Source of the DNA: Lunularia cruciata
Taxonomy: Eukaryota > Streptophyta > Marchantiopsida > Lunulariales > Lunulariaceae
Reading direction: 5' to 3'
Assembly: GCA_948567375.1 (NCBI GenBank)
Contig: OX419761.1
Location: 44,678,243-44,742,242, forward strand
Length of the DNA: 64,000 nt
Notes under the pieces: model-generated
Database searches by the model: none
Seen by the model: the letters and a program-made list of their open reading frames with translations, nothing else
What the model was told of the DNA's origin: nothing
Program-made: the position numbers and the translations under genes
Shown: piece by piece, positions 31,920-44,756 of the stretch
Numbering within the stretch: the stretch's first letter is position 1
How the letters are laid out: every line of letters starts with the position of its first letter

Positions 31920-32656
31920 TGTAATACCAAGAGCTAGCCACATGATCTAGATGTGAAATTTGGTTTGGTAACATCTAGAATGATGTTATACATGATGGTC
32001 AAAATAGATAAGATAGAAGTATCACCAAAAGATGACTTCTACTAATAGAGCAGAAACCAAAATAGACTTGAGAACCTTAGAACCAAAAGCTAGACATATG
32101 ATTTAAAGGCAACAATTGGTTTGGTAACATCTGGAAGGATGTTACATATGATGGACTAAACAGATCAGAAAGAAGTATCACCAAAAGGGGACTTCTACTA
32201 ATAGAGTAGGAACCAAAATATGCCTGAAATCTTTGAAGGCAATTTCAGAGGCCTAAACGGATGAATTAGGCCTCAAAAATGTGCAAATTCCCCCCCCCTC
32301 AATGAAAGAAAGGCTGGCCTTCCCTCCCCCTTGCTTTGTCTTGTCAAGAGCTTTCCAATGGTACCTTACGTGATTCTGAGATTCCTATAGGAAGATTCCC
32401 TAAAAGATTCCCTCCGGTCAAAGCTTGTTTGACCAACCAGATAGGACCTAAACCAGACATGTCACCCATCCAAGTAAGTAATCCAAGGGTGGAGCTTGTT
32501 GACATGTCACCTATCTATGTCTTTAATCCTATGGTAGAGCTTCCTTGGAGTAGATCCTCTTTGTCTATATAATAAAGAGAAGGTGCTTCTTTGGGGCATC
32601 AAATGTTTGAGTGTGCAATTTGTGTTTTCCTCTTCTCTTGTCCTCGGAGTATTACA
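31920..32656 (+). repeat. Element E: 5' LTR
   Basis: 737 bp, very similar to 47351-48093 and to 62986-63725. tctatataataaagagaagg near 32561-32580 is a likely TATA region, conserved in all three. Confidence 0.93.
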
Positions 32657-32657
32657 A

Positions 32658-32669
32658 TGGTATCAGAGC
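32658..32669 (+). promoter_or_regulatory. Element E: primer-binding site
   Basis: TGGTATCAGAGC, a perfect initiator-Met tRNA site one base after the LTR. Confidence 0.92.
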
Positions 32670-32796
32670 GAGTGTTTTAGTCCAAGAGAGTGGATCACCC
32701 CTCTTGGAATAGCACGAACTACTAAAACTGAGTAATTTGAGGTGGAGAACATAGAGTAATTGCTAGACTTAGGAAGGACTTTAGAGAGCGGATGGG

Positions 32797-33018
32797 ATGG
32801 ATGCGCCAAGAGGACAATTTCCCGCACCTAGCTTTCCATTCTCAAACCCATTCCACATCAAGGTTATGTACATCCAGCATGAGCAGATGAGGGTATTGCT
32901 AGTTTATCACTTTGGTGCAGAATTCATGGATAGAGTGATGAACTCACCAAACCCGGTGATTCTACCTATGATGATATATGACAGAGAGTGGGATTTGATA
33001 ATCTATATTCTATTATGA
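32797..33018 (+). pseudogene. Element E: leader ORF
   Basis: MDAPRGQFPAPSFPFSNPFH starts a 73-codon frame. The same start occurs in the second E-family copy (63866), so the frame is conserved within the family. No domain was recognised. It may be a former N-terminal gag extension or separate leader peptide; stops and frame breaks follow in 33019-33240. Confidence 0.45.
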
Positions 33019-33259
33019 TAATATGGATATGAATGTCCCAAATCCTCTCCCTTTCAACACTCAAGTAGAAATCCGTTATGTAGTGAGACCGAAAGTGATG
33101 CTTAGAGATTTTGTGGTTAGGAATTTTGGTGAGGAGTATTATCAATGAGTGATAACTTCTGAGGTCCCAATGTTAATTCCGATAGTTTGTGCGCATTATA
33201 GAGTGATTATATTGACTCTGTATTGAAGTAGACATTAGCAATTGAGTGTTGCAGGAACC

Positions 33260-34350
33260 ATGGATCCGCAATTGCAAGAGTTGGTGCAAGGAATACAAGG
33301 GATGTTAAATGAATTTCGAGAGATGAAGATGACCATGGAGACATTACAAAGTCAAGTGCAGATCCTCAAGAACGATCAAGCCATGCAAGAAGAAGAGCCG
33401 TCTCAAAACCGAGTACCTGCGACTAAAGTACTTGGAGAGGCACCCGTGCCTACAAACCCTATCAATGATGAAGCCACATTGCTACTCCGGATGAAGAAGA
33501 CCTGCAACATCAAGCCTTACAAGGGGCAGCGTAAGATGGGAGTAGTGGAAAATTGGATCTTGAGAATGAATTGATATTTCTGATTGTTCTCAACAAAGAT
33601 CACAAAGCATGCTATAGGCGTGTTTGCATGTGGGTACTTGACTGATAAAGCCCTCACATGGTATGATGCTTGGGAATGATCCATGTTGGCAGAGAGAAGA
33701 GAGGTCACATGGACAGCAATGCAAGAAGGATTGCTAAAGAATTTCCAATCGGTGGATTCTGTCCAGATGGCTTGAACCTAACTATGGGGATTGAGACAAA
33801 AGAATAGGATACAAGAGTATGTGGAGGCATTCTTGGATCTACAAGTAGCAATTACCGTCATGAGTCCAGCAGAGGCTCTCGACAATTTCAAACAAGGGTT
33901 GAAAGAGCGGATTCGCCAAGAAGTCATGGTGCAAAATCCTCGCACGGTATTTGAAGTCATTGCATGTGCGTAGAGAATAGCAAGAGCATTAGGAGGAGGT
34001 GAAGGATTAGTTCCACCTCAACATTATTGGGCAAAAATGCCACACATGGGTGGACCAATACCGATGGAATTGGGCAACCTTTGATTCCGGGATCGAGGAG
34101 CATGACCACTTCAAGGGAAGCGGGGACGGGTAGAAGAACAAAGAGATGGAGTCCCATGAGGAGAAGGGACTCGAGGAGAACAATGCCATTGTTACAATTG
34201 TGGCCATATTGGGCATGTATCTACCAACTGTTGCACTCGTTTCCCTAGAGGCCCTCGGCCTTCGTACAGGCAATCTTTGAACAACATGGAGAGGCACATT
34301 GAAGAAAAGGATGTGGAAATCCCTTCGGAAAATGAAGATTGCCAGTAAAT
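33260..34350 (+). pseudogene. Element E: gag with zinc knuckle
   Basis: MDPQLQELVQGIQGMLNEFR starts a coiled-coil N-terminus (33260), followed by capsid words ALTWYDAWE near 33650 and QKNRIQEYVEAFLDLQV then DNFKQGLKERIRQEVM (33795-33930). A CCHC knuckle C-x2-C-x4-H-x4-C (YNCGHIGH core) lies at 34190-34231. Stops and at least two frameshifts are present. Confidence 0.8.
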
Positions 34351-34434
34351 GTACCTCACGGCCTTACTGGCTCAATAAAGAAGTTGACAAGCAAGGTAAG
34401 GAAGAAGAATAATGCGCAAAGATCCAGAAAGGCA

Positions 34435-34790
34435 ACCTCACAATTGATTGTCGTGAATGGAATCCAAGAAGGAAATCAAGTGAGAGTATTAATAGATCTG
34501 GGAGCAACATAGAATTTCTTGTCTCGCTTTTTTGCAATAAGATTGGGAATGGATCTAAAGAGAGATGGGAGTGAAGAAGTAGAGTTACCTAATGGGCAAA
34601 CAAAGAGGATTGAATCATTACCTAGACGGGTAACCCTCTCTATAGGAGAATATCAAGAAGCAATTGAGTGGTGAGTGATACAGTTAGCTTGTTATGATGC
34701 AATTTTAGGCATACCATGGATGGAGCAATACAACCCTATGGTGGATTGGAGGAATAAAGTAGTGAGAACCCACCAATGGTCAATCATTGG
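34435..34790 (+). pseudogene. Element E: aspartic protease
   Basis: VRVLIDLGAT, then a stop, then NFLSRFFA corresponds to the LIDSGATHNFIS region of chromoviruses. Here DSG is DLG and the following His position is TAG. ACYDAILGIPWMEQYNPMVDW is the C-terminal protease signature. Inactive. Confidence 0.8.
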
Positions 34791-34879
34791 GGTTAAAGAA
34801 ACATCACACAGGCAGAAATTACCTCTATATATCATAGGGTCGGCAACTGTCTGTAAGACCGATAGATGTTTTATGGGTC

Positions 34880-35426
34880 TTATAAGAGAAGTCCTAAGTG
34901 CACAACTCGATGGACAAATTCTTGAGAAATTGAAGGATGTGGTGGATGAGTTTCAAGATGTCTTTCCCGATGATCTACCCTCGGGATTACCACCAAAAAG
35001 GCGTGTAGATCACAAAATTGAGACACTCCCGAGGAAGATACCTCCTTGTAAGGCCCCATATCACCTATCACCTCATGAGTTGGAGGAGTGTAAGACTCAA
35101 ATTGAGGAGATGCTACAAAAAGGGTTCATCCAACCTAGCGTATCACCATATAGGGCCCTTGTCTTGTTTGTGAAGAAGAAGGATGGTACAATGCACATGT
35201 GCATTGACTATCGTGGTCTCAATTAGCAAATAGTGAAGAACAAAAACCCTTACCTTGCATGGATGACCTGTTTGATCAACTCCATGGAGCGAGATACTTC
35301 ACCAAACTAGACTTGCGGAGTAGTTATAATCAAATTTGAATTGCAGAGGAGGATGTGTACAAAACTGCCTTTCGAACCAAGTATGGCCACTTTGAGTATC
35401 TTGTGATGCCTTTTGGCCTCACCAAT
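34880..35426 (+). pseudogene. Element E: RT N-terminal half, cut by F
   Basis: Linker DEFQDVFPDDLPSGLPPKR, then DHKIETLP, PYHLSPHELEE, a SVSPYRALVLFVKKKDG segment and MCIDYRGLN, then stops, ending at MPFGLTN exactly at the F insertion. The other half starts at 37325 with APATF. Confidence 0.88.
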
Positions 35427-37319
35427 TGTGACAACCTGGCAAATATCACTTTTGCGCTAATTGGGTAAGTAAAGTTTGTTCCCATAGAGATACGAGTCAA
35501 AAATTTCCAAATACGAAGTCAAACAGTAACAATGTAGTTCTTCTTGGTTGCATCTTTAATCTCTCAGGTAGAAACCACACCCAGAAGAGAGTAACAAGCA
35601 CCGACTCGCAGTCTTGTCACAAATTAACACTTCATAATAACAACTCCACAAATCTCTCCAAACAATCTTGATTGTGATGATTCAAGCTCTCTCGAAAATG
35701 GCTCTTCATTGCAAAACAACTTTGCCTCAGAATTGTGTTCCACCCCTCCACTGAAAGCATAACTTCCTCAATCAAATTGCTTCACATCAACCTCGCACTG
35801 CACTCACAAATGCAAAATACTACCAACACTACAATTCCTCTCAGATCTGTCAAGGCATTGCTTTGATTGCACTTCAATGAGGATCAAAAACAAAGAATGA
35901 AGATCAAGGCTATGGAATCCAACATCCAACAAGCACACTGACTTGCACTTTGAATTTCTTCAAACACTCACAAACACAATCACAAAGTTGATACTTGGGA
36001 TCAAGCTCAAGCAACGAGCACTGCTTCACAACACTTTGCTTTATCTATTCTCAGAAATTATGAGCATTGAACAACAATTCTTTGCAAATGCCACTCTTAA
36101 ATAGTGAAGCAATCAACAGTTCTAACAATTATATCGTTCTACAACAACTCTTCTAACCTGTAGATCCGAAATGACAATGCACCTCTTCATATCTACCTCT
36201 TCATATCTCAAAAATGTTACTACTCCGATCCAATGTCTACTTCGTCATCGGCTTTCAAACTCGAACCCAAAGTAATCTTACTTCCTATTACTCTATCTTC
36301 AGGTTTCACAACTCCTAATTTCTCCATTAATTCTAACACTTCTCCTTCTTGATCTGCAATTTCTATCATAATTAAGCCTTCTAAATCTTTATCTCCCACC
36401 CCACTCTTCTCTAAAGTGTCAAATGTCAAATCCGAAGACATCTACACTCCTATCTCTATTACTTTGGGTCTAACTACTATCAATTCCTTTGCTAATTCTA
36501 TTGTGTCATCATTAAGAATTGTAATTGAAAGCATGAATACACTATATACACCTTCAATTTGTAACCCACTTTCCCCTAATCACTCATGTAACTGACCCGA
36601 AAACACTTATTGTCTGATCCTGCACTTCGGGTTTATTCACTATTGCTACTTCTCCTTCAATTCCTGTTCCATCTTCAATCAAAACTGAAATTGAAGTCAT
36701 GGATATCCTAACTATCTTCTTTCTCTACTCTAACTATCTCTAATACCTCTAGCAAGATTCCCAAAGTCACCTTCACTGCACTCCGAGGTCTGACTATCTC
36801 GGGTTGAATCATATTTGTCTTGAGGCAAAGTCTTTAGACCCGAAGTCATGTAAACCCGAAGTCCGAAGTCACATTGACCCGAAGAACCTCAACCCAAAGT
36901 ACATCTACTCCCAAAACTTCAAATGCTTGTAACTTCTTCTACAGACCTCCAAAATTTTCGATTTTGGTGGCAATGGAAATCCCTAAACAAGACGCTTCCA
37001 ACAAGATATAGCACGATTGATTTAGATTTGTCATCACTAAGATATGGCCCCCGCAGTATTCCTGACTTGTAACCTTCATTTCTCCTTCGGGTTTGCCCTC
37101 CTTCAACGTTTGATCCGAGTTTTTCCTCCTCTAACACGAAGTAAGCTTCTTCGGGTCTGATCCAATCCAAATCCTTCTTTCTCTTACATGAAGTTGACTT
37201 CCTTGGGTCGGATCAAAACACAAGTTTCCCTTCATTTCTTCTCCATTTGGTTTCAATTTGGTTTCTACAAGACACTTCTTCTTCAAAACTCATCCAAAAT
37301 GAAAAATATGGGTACCACA
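35427..37319 (-). mobile_element. F: solo long LTR of the J/G/K family
   Basis: On the minus strand it begins TGTGGTACCCATATTTTTC (37319) and ends TTGTCACA (35427). It is flanked by the perfect 5-bp duplication CCAAT (35422-35426 and 37320-37324) inside E's RT. No internal domain or second LTR lies between, so it is a solo LTR formed by recombination. Length is 1,893 bp. Confidence 0.9.
36220..36441 (-). pseudogene. Coding relic in LTR F
   Basis: A 73-codon piece ending LKADDEVDIGSE then stop, matching the ends of the coding relics in J (5858-6052) and K (two copies). It is acidic and coiled-coil-like. Function unknown. Confidence 0.5.
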
Positions 37320-37324
37320 CCAAT

Positions 37325-38190
37325 GCACCTGCCACTTTCATGAGTCTAATGAATGACATATTTCATCTATACTTGGATAAGTCTGTTATCGTCTTCTTGG
37401 ATGATATCTTAGTATATAGTAGCACAATGACAGAACACAAACAACATCTACGAGAGGTTCTCCATATTTTAAGATAGAATCAATTGTACGCCAAAATCTC
37501 AAAGTGTGAGTTTGGCAAGTCTGAAGTAAACTACTTGGGGCATAGAGTAAGTGCAGAGGGCATTCAAGTATTGATAAATAAAATAGAGGTCATTCAAAAA
37601 TGGAGTGCTCCAGAAGATCAGACTCAACTTAAGAGCTTCTTGGGGTTGATAGGATTCTATCGTAGATTTGTCAAGGACTTCTTTAAGGTTGCACAGCCTT
37701 TAACGACACTACTTGGCAAGGGGAAGAAGTGGATATGGAGAATTGCACAAGAGTTGGCCTTTCAAGAATTGAAGGCCGCCTTGCTACATGCACCAATCTT
37801 GAAGTGGTATGACCCAAAATGTCCAATTGAGTTGGCTACAGATGCATAAGGCGTGGCAATAGGAGCAGTCATACAACAAGAGTGGCATGACGAATGGCAT
37901 CCAATTGCATATTTCTCTCAAAATTTGTTACCAGTAGAGCGCAACTTCCACACCAAAAAATGAGAAGAGCTAGCCATCATTCTAGCAACCAAGCATTGGA
38001 AGCACTATTTGGGCAAGAAGGCATTTGTAGTAGAGACAGACCACAAACCTCTAGTCTACCTCGAGATGCAGAAGGATCTATCTTGTCGTCAAATTCGGTG
38101 GGCAGAGTGGCAACAACGCTTTAACATGACAATCACCTACGTGGAAGGTAAGAAGCAACTTGCAGATGCATTCACCCGCATGCCAATGGC
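37325..38190 (+). pseudogene. Element E: RT C-terminal half and RNase H
   Basis: APATFMSLMNDIFH, then the catalytic VFLDDILVYSS near 37388-37420, [34 protein letters not shown], then RNase H with IELATDA near 37830 (TAA follows), AYFSQNLLPVERNF, and VVETDHKPLVYL near 38030. Catalytic residues are present, but stops at about 37475, 37847 and 37962 break it. Confidence 0.9.
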
Positions 38191-38299
38191 AAATAACTTG
38201 GTGGTAGAGGTTAAGATTAACCCTAAATTCTGGCCACAGATTTTGGCTGCTACAAAAACTGATCCACAGATTGTAGAAGCGCAATCATCCAAAGGTGTC

Positions 38300-39417
38300 A
38301 CCAGCACCCAAGGACTCATCTTTTGGGATGTCAGATTATGGATCCCAAATGTTCCAAAATTACGCACCACTATTCTAGCGGAATGTCATGATTCGGCCAT
38401 TGCAGCTCATGTCGGAGTGGACAAGACCTTGGATGCAGTCAAGCGCCATTACTATTGGCCCAAGATGAGCAACGACATGATGGACTACGTGCATAGCTGC
38501 CTACTTTGTCAACAGAACAAAGCTTCTAATCAAACTCCTGCAGGGCTCCTTCAACCTCTTCCCACTCCAACCCAACGTTGGGAACAAGTGAGTATGGATC
38601 TCGTCTATGAATTACCCAAGACTACCTCAGGGTTTGACTCCATCATGGTCTTTGTGGACCAGCTCAGCAAAATGATTCATGTATGCCCTACCACCAAGGA
38701 GGTGACCACTCCACAACTAGCTCAATTATACTTAGATGCAGTCTTTGCTCACCATGGCTTGTCTAGAGTACTCATCACCGATAGAGGCACCCAATTCACC
38801 AGTTTGTTTTGGCAAACTCTCTTTGGTTTCTTCAAAACCAAGTTGGCCATGTCCATAGCTTACCACCCACAAACAGATGGCCAAACAGAGCGGGCTAATT
38901 GCACGATTGAAGACATGTTACACGGCTTCACCTTAGAAGAGCAAGAGAGGTGGGACACCCTACTCCCGTTGGTGGAATTTGCTTACAACAATTCAATGAA
39001 TGCATCCACCCAAGTCACTCTATTTTTCCTCATGTATGGTGAGCATCCCTTCACTCCTTCTAGCTTGATGAAGATCCATCAAGTGGCTACCAAGGTCGAT
39101 GCAGTCAACACATTTGTTTCTAGAATCCAACAAGGTGTGGAGAGCGCTAAGCACAGATTACAGATTGTGCAAAATCGACAGAAGCAGTAAGTTGATGCAC
39201 ACCGTAGGCACATGGAGTTCAATGTTGGGGATCAAGTGTGGCTATCGACAACCAACCTCACATTAGTTGGACCTCATAAGCTCAAACCTTGTTTTATTGG
39301 GCCTTTCTCGATTCTTTGTCGCATCAACGTTGTGGCCTATCACCTTGAGCTACCACCATACATGGAGATTCATCCAGTGTTCCATGTCTCCCTACTACGC
39401 AGATATGCTCCCCGATC
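38300..39417 (+). CDS. Element E: integrase
   Basis: Open from 38009 to 39190 (393 codons including the end of RNase H). Zinc region AAHVGVDKTL with CLLCQQNK. Core with VSMDLVYELP, ITDRGTQFTS and YHPQTDGQTERAN, so all three D, D, E are intact. The C-terminal GPF module (CFIGPFSIL) and HPVFHVSLLRRY continue in 39212-39417 after one stop (39188). Element B interrupts after RYAPRSG. Confidence 0.93.
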
Positions 39418-39421
39418 AGGC
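39418..39421. repeat. Target-site duplication AGGC, left of element B
   Basis: AGGC precedes TGTCACGCC and follows GCACGACA at 47085-47088. Confidence 0.8.
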
Positions 39422-39841
39422 TGTCACGCCATTTGTAGTTCCGCATCTAGCTGCTCGGACACGGGAGTTCCAATGATAGTAGTTAGAGTTATTCTAGTAG
39501 TTTCTCAGGGACTACTTTCTGACAGTCTGATTTGGTGTTCGGGGTATTGACTTCACGGTGGGGCCCACCGTCACTTTGCACCGTTCACACCGTCGAGTGT
39601 GCCGTCAGCGGGACCGTTAGGGTTCCAGTGCTAGCTCGAGTCCAGGGGGGTATAGTTTTGAAGTGAGCCTTCGAGTTCCTGGCTATGGTGGACAGAGGCC
39701 GGCGAACGTCACTTGGATTCTCTATGCTTGAGTGGGTGTGGCTTGACTGTAATCAGTGCCCAGTTGTTGGCAGTTTATAGAGTGACAGATCAAGTACTAA
39801 TCTGAGTTGAGTTGAGTTGAGAGTGTTAAGCAATCTGATTA
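39422..39841 (+). repeat. Element B: A1 terminal repeat
   Basis: Corresponds to A's 13214-13660 with a short deletion in the middle (the 'gctccagagagctcac' part is missing). It is followed directly by the leader sequence catcagagaag. Confidence 0.9.
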
Positions 39842-41159
39842 CATCAGAGAAGTGAAGTCAGGGGGAAATCGGGTGCACGAACGTTGAGTGTTGGTGGTAT
39901 CTCCAAGCTTGGTGGATCGTGGTAGCTCAATTCAAGTTCTGTGTTTCCTTAGTGTGCAGAAGCTCGTTCAAGTGATTCAGATTTGGCAATTAGGCAAACG
40001 GTGTGCGGAAGCACTGGCCAAATTTCGAGCAAAGAAGGAGCAATTTTCAAGCAGTGTTGTGATTTTGAGCTCAAGAGGTGAAGGCAGGACCAATTTGCTG
40101 CGAGTTGGGTTTAGAAAGTGAAATTAAAGGTGGAGTTGGGAAGGTCTTCTCATGAAATTGTGATTTGGAAAAACCCGTTTTGTCAATTTGGCTCGAGTGG
40201 AAAGTTAGCGGGGGATTTGGTGGATAGCCATCTTTAGGGTTTACGTCAAATTTAGGGCCAGATTTGGAGGAGTTTTTGCTGTTTGGCTAGATTTGGAGGA
40301 GTTTTGCTAGTTTGGAGGACTTTCGTAGATTTGGAGAAGTTTCACCAATTTTGGAGGAGGTTTCAAAGTGGCAACAAGAAAGGCCTCATTTGGCTGAATT
40401 TCGGCATTTCAAGGCTTCAGGGCTATGAGAGGCTAAGAAGGCCTAGAAGGGCCAGAAGGGCCAGCAAGCTAGCTTGCTGGCGTGAGGCTAGCTAGTTTAG
40501 AGTAGATCTTGGTCATTGGTTGGCAAAATCTGCCTTTCTTGCTAGATTGTGCGCTACAGGGTTTGACCCCTAGATCTCTTGTTCCTAGACTGGTGCCCTA
40601 GCCAACTGGTCCACCCTCACTTGTTGTCTTAGTGATTGCGCCACTATTATCTATACATATGTAGCTTTGGCTAGGAGAGGCAGTTTGATCCCATTCTTGG
40701 TGATCTTGGTAGCTTATGACTTAGATCCAAACTGCTCTTTATGTCAAATGCCAAATGGTGGCAGAGTCAGTCCCGTGTTGTGTTATGAGATAGAGTGTCT
40801 TTGTTTAGATTTCTTGTGATTGGATCCCCTCCATTCTCTGCTTCCTATTTGTGCACCATGTTTGTGTGAGGTGCTTGACTTTTGAGCGTTGGTGCTCTGG
40901 TGTGCTCTTGGTGGTGAGGCTGGAGTGATGACCAGTCAGACTACCTTTGTTTCTCTCCGATGAGGCAGGAAGTGATGACCTGCAGACCGTGAGAGTGTGT
41001 GTTATGATGGTAGGTTATAGGTTGCCTTTCCCCTAGTGTAGTTATCTCGGTTAGAGTTACATTAGTGGGTGGTGTCTAGTTGGTGTTGGCACTTGGTGGG
41101 GCACTTGCGGTTGCGACTTGCGGTTGCAGTTGGTGGTTTGGGTCTGTTGTTGTAGTTAC
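39842..41159 (+). other. Element B: 5' leader with tRNA-like relic
   Basis: Closely matches A's leader. It includes the tRNA-like segment (40551-40624, minus strand; B-box 40559-40569, A-box 40603-40614) and the TGGTGGCAGAGTC site at 40756. Confidence 0.65.
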
Positions 41160-44100
41160 TTGGTCACGACGGAGTTCTTTGGAGATTCTAGAGGAGTTAG
41201 CCCTGCAGTACCCAGTGGGTTTACTCGGAGTGGTGCTCGGTATCAACCTGTATCTCAGGTCCCAGTGAGGAAGGAGATTGACTCTGAGTTGGAGTTCGAC
41301 ACAGGAGCTGATTCAGTTGAGAGTGCACTTGGTGTGTCCGCACTGTTGTTGTGGGACATGGACGAGATTTATGGGGCCTCCAAAGGCCCTAGGCGTTACT
41401 CTGGTACAATGGGTACCATTGAGTTGGATGACTTCATCCAGGAGTTCGATAGTTGGTATGATCTGCAGCAGATGCGGAACTCAACTTTGTTCACACCCTT
41501 CATGGCATGGAAGGGGTTGTTTCAGCATCTAGAGGGTCTGCCGATGGATGACTACCATGAGTTCAAGAGAGCTCATTTGGAGGAGATTGAGTTATGGAGA
41601 CAGTATTGGTCTCCACACTATGTCTCCATCACTTCAAGCTCGGTGGCTAGGAGTAGATCGGCTATACCCATGAGTTCTAGCTCGAGTAGTGTTGGTGGAG
41701 CTAGTGGAGGTGCACTAGCTGGAGATAGTGCTACTACGAGTGGAGGTACCACTGCAGGAGGTGGTGTGGTACCGGGGTTTAACCCCATGGTGGAGTTCTT
41801 CCTGTGTTTGAGGCAGAACTACCAGGGAGTGCGGACTGACAAGCTGAGGAGCTTGCACGAGTTCCAGCGGAAGGCTGGAGAGAGCCTACGTGAGGCATAT
41901 ACTCGCATGAGGCGGCTGATCAGTTTCACTCAGGGAGTTACTGAGGCCCACGCAGTCCAATTTTGGTATGGGATACTGGACAGGGAGTTGGGACGTAGAG
42001 TTTGTGATGCTACGTTGTTGCAAGCTACTTTGCCCACTTTGGTAGTACTCTTTGGTTTGGCTGAGCGTATTGAGCTCAACATGGTAGAGGAGAGAGTGGT
42101 GACATCTGGATTTGGTAGAGAGACCTCATCCACGGCTGTGACTTCTTCTAGGGTGCAGCAGAGTGCACCACGCCCAGTTGGTTTTTGAGGACAGGGTGGA
42201 CAACCCAGATCCTATGGAGCAAGTGGAGGGCCTAGTGGAGTTAGACCCTTACCCTCATTTTTGGGTCAGTAGCAGCCAGTGAGTGGTGGTGTTGCTTGTT
42301 GGACTTGTGGTGGACCTCACCATAGGAGAAAGTGTACTCAGGGCAACAGACCTGATACCTCTGGTGCATCACAGCCAGCACAGAGGCAGTGTGAGCACTG
42401 CCACAGATTTGGTCACACTAGTGACCGGTGTTTTGACCTACACCCGGAGTTACGGAGTGGTAGGGCTGCTATGGCAGGTAGTAGAGGAGCTCCAATTCAT
42501 GGAGGACAAGGTGGTAGAGGTGGTGGTAGAGGATCTACACCTAGTAGGGGTGCAGTACCTGCCCTTACTCCTGACACAGCTATGGCTACTCGGATTGAGC
42601 AGTTGGAGCAGAGATTGGCTAGTATGGCTATTGCTCAGAGGAGATCAGATTCGGATGCTGAGGCTTCCACCTCATATGTTGGTGATAGAGATGCTTTGGA
42701 CTTCATGTGCGGAGCAACACAAGTAGATGCATCTGCAGCAGTGACTAGGAATGCAGTATGTGCTCCAGAGCCTAGAGGAGCATTAGTGGAGTTGGACCCA
42801 TAGAGAGGAGAGGTTGGGAGACAGGTCAAACTTCCCCAATCTTTCACGCTATCTGAGGCATTACAGACAACATCCATGGTTCCTAGATGTCCTAGTGCAG
42901 GTGTGGTAGGTGGTGATGGAGTACCTGATGGAGTACATGCTAGTCAGCCACCTGCTACTACACAGACTGAGTCTAGCATGATGTTGGGGGCGGCTCAGCT
43001 GATTATGCGGCATCCTTTGTTTTCAGCCAGTGACATGTTTACATTGGGAGTTGACCCAGCCCCAGTATTCCGGTTGGCTGCCACGTTGTGTGAGAGTAGG
43101 GATGGTACAGTTCCTACTACTAGAGCAGAGGTGGTTGGTAGTGGAGCTGACTTGGTTGAGGAGCATGGGATCCGTTCAACGACCAGTGGTTTATGGCAGG
43201 CAGCAGTGGCTAGACTGGAGGAGTTGCCAGCTAGACCGGCCTTTGAGAGAGCGCGGTTTACACTTGGTGTTGTCCTATTGGATAACCAGAGGGGGATTTT
43301 TTGTTTGGTGGGACCTTCAGGGAAGGTCTATACACCACAAAGAGTCTTGTTAGACTCTGGTGCGTAGCCCTTTATGTTGGGGAAGGCTGCAGTTGTTGGT
43401 CTGGAGTTACGGAAGAGCAATGTAGAGAGGTGTCCATTTTAGATCCAAACATCTCTAGGTGGTGGTTCGACATAGTACATCACACGTGGAGAGCTTGTTG
43501 TCCAAGTTCAGCCTGGTCATCCGACTGATAGCTCGGTGGTGAGAGCTCAGGCTATTGTGACAATAGCTGAGTCATATGATGTGCTAGTTGGGGGAGCAGT
43601 GTTATACCCTATGGGTTTCAACATTGACTATTGGGAGGAGACAGCCTCTTATAGACCTGGTTGGCAGTCTGGTGAGGGACGGGTATGTCACCTACCAGTA
43701 TGCTTCAGTAGTGGCAGTCTTGGCTCACTACAGTCCGAGACCATGGCAGCATCAGTTTTAGCTTTCAGCGGTGCAGTTACTTGGCCTAGTGACTTGTTGG
43801 AGGGGAACACCCATGCAGAGGATACTCCAGTACCAGAGGAGATTACTCGACTATGGAGTACGAGTGGGATTGTTCCATCCACCTTGGATGTTCCATTGTG
43901 GAGTTCAGAGGAGGTATTGCAGCAACATGCAGATCAGTTGGTGCAGCAGGCTTGGAGTGGAGCCTTCATACCATCAGGGGATGAGTGTGAGGATGAGCCT
44001 CTAGAGGTGATTGCTTTGACACCTCTGGATACCACACTCATTGCTTGGCAATATCCAGTAGAGGGGATATGCCTATTGGAGTTGTTTGGTGGGATCAGCA

Positions 44101-44756
44101 CCGGACTAGCTGCGGTGTTACAAGCAGGTATCCAAGTACAAAGGTACTTGTATGTAGAGAGAGATGAGACTGCTAGGCGAGTCTCTCTACATCATGTGGC
44201 ACACTTGGCTTATCGGTATTCGGAGTTATTACCGATGTCAGCAGTCAGAGGTTACCAGAAGGCCTTGCTAGGAGACATTTCCTTACTGGGGGCGCATGAC
44301 CTAGAGAGACATGGGCCTATTCACTTGGTGATTTCTGGATGGCCATGTCAGGGACATACACGTGCGGGCCACGGTTTGGGTCTTCAGGATCCTTGTTCTG
44401 GTGTGTTTTGGGAGATGTTACAGATACTATGACATCTCCAGGTTCATCAGTCTGTTTCTCCAGCTTACCTTTTGGAGAACGTTCCATTGATGGGTGATTC
44501 TCGTACTAGAGTGGTGGCGAGTACACATCAGGTCCATTCATGGATGGGACCTGCTGTATTGTTAGATGCAGCCAGAGTGGGATCACGGGCTCATTGTCTT
44601 CGTCTTTGGTGGACGAACCTCTTACCCAGAGAGGTTCTACAGCGTAGTTATGATGGGATTCAGCAACTAGACCACATTCTTGTTGATGATATCTTGGATG
44701 TTGGACGTCAGTCTCAAACAGTGGTAGTGGCTGATAGGTCACCTATGGCAGTGGTT
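41160..44756 (+). pseudogene. Element B: gag-protease-methyltransferase (truncated) frame
   Basis: One frame without frameshift. Gag is open to TGA 42186. Then come TAG 42270 and knuckles CWTCGGPHHRRKC and CEHCHRFGHTSDRC from about 42297. Protease DSGA is followed by TAG at 43365. Methyltransferase motifs I (LELFGGISTGLAAVL), IV (GWPCQGHTRAG), VI (ENV) and VIII (SRAHCLRLWWTN) are present; motifs IX and X are deleted. Further stops: 42801, 43440, 43473, 44430. All these positions are CAG, CAA or CGA in A except the two shared ones. The downstream frame continues without interruption across the deletion. Confidence 0.88.
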
